This document shows positions 61,686-64,000 of a stretch of 64,000 bases of DNA, in pieces. Position numbers and translations under genes: made by a program. This DNA is from Streptomyces hoynatensis (lineage in GTDB: Bacteria; Actinomycetota; Actinomycetes; Streptomycetales; Streptomycetaceae), in NCBI RefSeq assembly GCF_003626535.1, contig NZ_RBAL01000004.1, forward strand, positions 434,001-498,000, given 5' to 3'. The number at the start of each line of letters is the position of its first letter. The first letter of the stretch is position 1. The notes below the pieces were generated by a model. That model ran no database searches, was not told the origin of the DNA, and saw only the letters and a program-made list of their open reading frames with translations.

Positions 61686-62590
61686 CGGTTCCGCCAGGCG
61701 ATCCGCATGAACACGGTGGACAGCACCGCGGTGACCACCGCGAGGATCATCGAGATCGCGGCCGCGTAGCTGTAGTTGTTGGCGCCTGCCTCGTTGAAGG
61801 CGGCCAGGCTCGGGGTGTAGTCGCTGGTGATGCTGCCGGTGAGCGTGCTGAGCACCTGCGGTTCGGTGAACAGCTGCAGGATGCCGATGATCGAGAACAC
61901 CGTGATCAGCACCAGCGCCGGGCGCAGCAGGGGGAGTTTGATGTGCCGCACGATCTGCCAGTCGCTCGCCCCGTCCACCCGGGCGGCCCGGTACAGGTCG
62001 CGGTCGATGGTCTGCAGCGCGGTGACCAGGACGATCATGTTGAAGCCGCAGTAGGTCCAGGTGACGACGTTGGCAATGGACCACAGGATCGCGTGCGTGC
62101 CGAGGAAGTCGACGTCGATCCCCAGGCCGCCCGGCCCCTCGGTGAACGGGCTCAGGCCGGGGGAGTACAGGAAGCCCCACATGAGGGCGGCCACCACCGA
62201 GGGCACCGCGTAGGGGGCGAAGTAGATGAGCCGCATGAGGCGCTGGAGGCGGGCGGACCTGGTGTCCAGCAGCAGGGCGAGCACCAGCGCCAGCGCGACC
62301 ATCAGCGGGTACTGCACGACCCCGAAGAGCAGCATCCGGCCGATGCCGCGCAGGAACTCGGAGTCGCCGAGCGCCTTGGTGTAGTTGCTGAGCCCGCCGA
62401 ACACGTCGTGGGGCGTGCCGAAGGGGCCGTCCCGTTCGACGACGAAGAAGCTCTTGTACAGGGCGTACCCGGCGGGGACCAGGTAGGTGGCGAGGAAGAG
62501 GAGGGCGAAGGGGGCGAGGAATCCGGCGATGGCCGTGCGGGACCGGCGCCGGCCGCCCCGGAGGGCGGCCGGGCTCGCGTGGCCGGTCAA
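61682..62590 (-). CDS. Sugar ABC transporter permease (MalF type), second system, TTG start
   Basis: The protein has 302 residues. I place the start at TTG (62590), which overlaps the binding-protein stop (TTGA); no ATG or GTG is available in frame at a sensible position. Six hydrophobic segments follow an Arg-rich N-terminus, with EAA loop Y-R-A-A-R-V-D-G-A-S-D-W. It pairs with the MalG-type permease. Confidence 0.9.
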   Translation of the reverse strand: MTGHASPAALRGGRRRSRTAIAGFLAPFALLFLATYLVPAGYALYKSFFVVERDGPFGTPHDVFGGLSNYTKALGDSEFLRGIGRMLLFGVVQYPLMVALALVLALLLDTRSARLQRLMRLIYFAPYAVPSVVAALMWGFLYSPGLSPFTEGPGGLGIDVDFLGTHAILWSIANVVTWTYCGFNMIVLVTALQTIDRDLYRAARVDGASDWQIVRHIKLPLLRPALVLITVFSIIGILQLFTEPQVLSTLTGSITSDYTPSLAAFNEAGANNYSYAAAISMILAVVTAVLSTVFMRIAWRNR

Positions 62591-63933
62591 CGTTCCGTCA
62601 CCGTCAAGGACTGGGCCTGAAGGTCCTCGACCGTCTCCCGCTGGGTCGCGTCCAGCGCGTCCCGGAAGCTCTGGGCCCCGTCGAGCACGCCGGCCATCTC
62701 GTCCTCCAGGGTCGAGAAGGTGGTGCTCATGGTGGGGCCCCACACCCAGTCGTGGTCGATGTTGCCGGCGGCCTCGTTGATGACCTGGTAGATGTCCCGG
62801 TCGCCGAAGAACGGCTGGGGCCCGGTGAGGGCGGGCAGCCGGGTGCCGTCGGCGGCGGCCGGGTAGGCGCCGCCCTCCTCGTTCAGGATGGCCACCGACT
62901 CGGGGTGGGTGTTGAGCCAGAGGGCGAACTGGGTGGCCTCGTAGGGGTGGTCGGAGCCCTCGAACACGGCGTAGGTGGAGCCGCCCCAGTTCGCGCTGGC
63001 CTGGGCGCCCTCCTGCCACTGCGGCAGGGGCGCGACCGCCCACTTGCCCTCGGTCGAGGGCGCGCCCAGCTCGATCAGCTTGCCGCCCCACGCGGCGCCG
63101 ACCCAGCTCAGGAGCTGGTCCTCGGCCAGCGCCCGGTTCCACTCCTCGGTGAAGGTGGGCACCTCGCTGAGGTCGCCGTTGTCGATCATCTGCTGCCACA
63201 GGTCGGCGACCTGGCGGGTGGGCTCGTCGTCGATGGTGACGGTCCAGCCCTCGTCGTCCCAGTCGAACCACCGGGCGCCGTTCTGCCAGGCGAGGGCCGC
63301 GAACCAGCCCCCGAAGTCCACCGGGGCGAGGTTGGTGAGGTGGGCGCCGTTGCCGCGCGCGGCCACCTCGTCGGCCGCCTGGGCGAACTGCTCCCAGGTG
63401 CGGGGCACCTCGATGCCGTACTGCTCGAAGAGGTCGGCCCGGTAGTAGAGCACCATCGGCCCGGTGTCCTCGGGCACCGCGTAGACCGCGTCCTGCTCGC
63501 CGAAGGTGACGAGCGGCCAGGTGTAGTCGACGAACTGGTCCCGGGCGGCGGCGGCCCCGCACGGGCCGATGTTCTCCAGGGCGTTCTGCAGCCGGTAGTC
63601 GGGGAGCCTGTCGTATTCGATCATTCCGAGGTCGGGGGTGCCCCGGCCGGCCCTGATGGCGTTGTTGTAGTTCTGGTAGGTTCCGGCCCGTCCGTCGGGC
63701 ACCTTGCTGAGGTTCACCTGGATGTCGGGGTGCTGCTCGTTCCACAGCTCCACGGCGTGCTCGATTCCGGGCACCCAGGACCAGAAGTCGATGGTCACCT
63801 TCTCGCCTGACGGGGCGCAGGCGGAGCCCGATTCCGAGGCGTCGTCCCCGCCTCCGCACGCGGCCAGCGCGAGCAGGGACAGAACGAGCATTGCGATCAG
63901 TGGCCGTAAGCGGCGCCTGGGCGTTGACACCAT
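62587..63933 (-). CDS. Extracellular sugar-binding lipoprotein, second system
   Basis: The protein has 448 residues from ATG 63933 (GGAG ten bases upstream). The signal peptide ends in a lipobox L-A-A-C with Cys26. The mature part is a family 1 solute-binding protein (I-D-F-W-S-W-V-P-G, L-W-N-E-Q-H-P-D-I, G-T-P-D-L-G-M-I-E-Y, Y-A-V-P-E-D-T-G-P). No regulator or glycosidase is visible before the window ends, so the substrate is open. The ATPase is again absent. Confidence 0.94.
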   Translation of the reverse strand: MVSTPRRRLRPLIAMLVLSLLALAACGGGDDASESGSACAPSGEKVTIDFWSWVPGIEHAVELWNEQHPDIQVNLSKVPDGRAGTYQNYNNAIRAGRGTPDLGMIEYDRLPDYRLQNALENIGPCGAAAARDQFVDYTWPLVTFGEQDAVYAVPEDTGPMVLYYRADLFEQYGIEVPRTWEQFAQAADEVAARGNGAHLTNLAPVDFGGWFAALAWQNGARWFDWDDEGWTVTIDDEPTRQVADLWQQMIDNGDLSEVPTFTEEWNRALAEDQLLSWVGAAWGGKLIELGAPSTEGKWAVAPLPQWQEGAQASANWGGSTYAVFEGSDHPYEATQFALWLNTHPESVAILNEEGGAYPAAADGTRLPALTGPQPFFGDRDIYQVINEAAGNIDHDWVWGPTMSTTFSTLEDEMAGVLDGAQSFRDALDATQRETVEDLQAQSLTVTER

Positions 63934-64000
63934 CCCGCAGTGACTCCGTCTCTCCACGAGCCAGCGGCCGGCTCGAGGTCGCAAAAACGGTAAGATCATG

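Overview
The window is very GC-rich, with coding regions in which nearly every third codon position is G or C. It carries XRE/DUF397 and SpoIIE-type ATPase regulator genes, lasso-peptide leader motifs and many GTGA/ATGA gene overlaps. All of this points to a Streptomyces-like actinomycete. The content is accessory: natural-product genes, catabolic islands and a toxin locus. I see no rRNA, tRNA, CRISPR array or transposase.

Region 1 (1-9656, all minus strand) is a RiPP locus that I cannot match to a described class. A 50-residue acidic precursor peptide without cysteine is followed by a 612-nt CU-rich spacer. Then comes a tightly coupled operon: a TPR-like protein, two stand-alone LanB-type glutamylation domains, an unrecognised 548-residue protein, and a third LanB-type enzyme cut by the window edge. 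No LanC, YcaO, protease or transporter gene is visible.

Region 2 (10152-26576) is a catabolic island. It has an IclR regulator, two FAD dehydrogenases of the fumarate-reductase/tricarballylate type, an aldehyde dehydrogenase, a ThDP enzyme, a zinc alcohol dehydrogenase, an ABM monooxygenase, an Old Yellow Enzyme homologue, an MHS-type transporter, an NAD epimerase, a TIM-barrel isomerase and a GntR regulator. The ThDP and TcuA-like transcripts share an unusual three-half-site operator. The GntR gene appears to start at ATC. An AraC regulator and an alpha/beta hydrolase close the island.

Region 3 (26837-35945) contains regulatory and conflict genes: a TPR protein, a 1545-residue Rhs/YD-repeat polymorphic toxin ending in a cytidine-deaminase-like domain, a candidate immunity gene overlapping it, a SpoIIE-type ATPase and an XRE/DUF397 pair.

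Region 4 (36040-42260) holds a secreted family PL11 rhamnogalacturonan lyase, a lasso-peptide precursor with its own terminator, an esterase and a WYL regulator. A lasso cyclase gene lies on the opposite strand, without the usual B1/B2 genes nearby.

Region 5 (42529-52420) is a carbohydrate operon: a GH172 glycosidase, a sugar ABC transporter, a fucose/arabinose-type isomerase and an FGGY kinase. A divergent LacI regulator flanks a strong promoter with two LacI-type operators; a second LacI gene follows. The gene set fits use of D-arabinofuranose-containing glycans, though other sugars remain possible.

Region 6 (52605-60675) is a nitrogen-scavenging operon under GntR control. Cyanuric acid hydrolase, biuret hydrolase and allophanate hydrolase are present with NCS1 and NCS2 permeases, giving a complete cyanurate to biuret to allophanate to ammonia route.

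Region 7 (60825-63933) is a second sugar-type ABC transporter, with a binding lipoprotein and two permeases but no ATPase.
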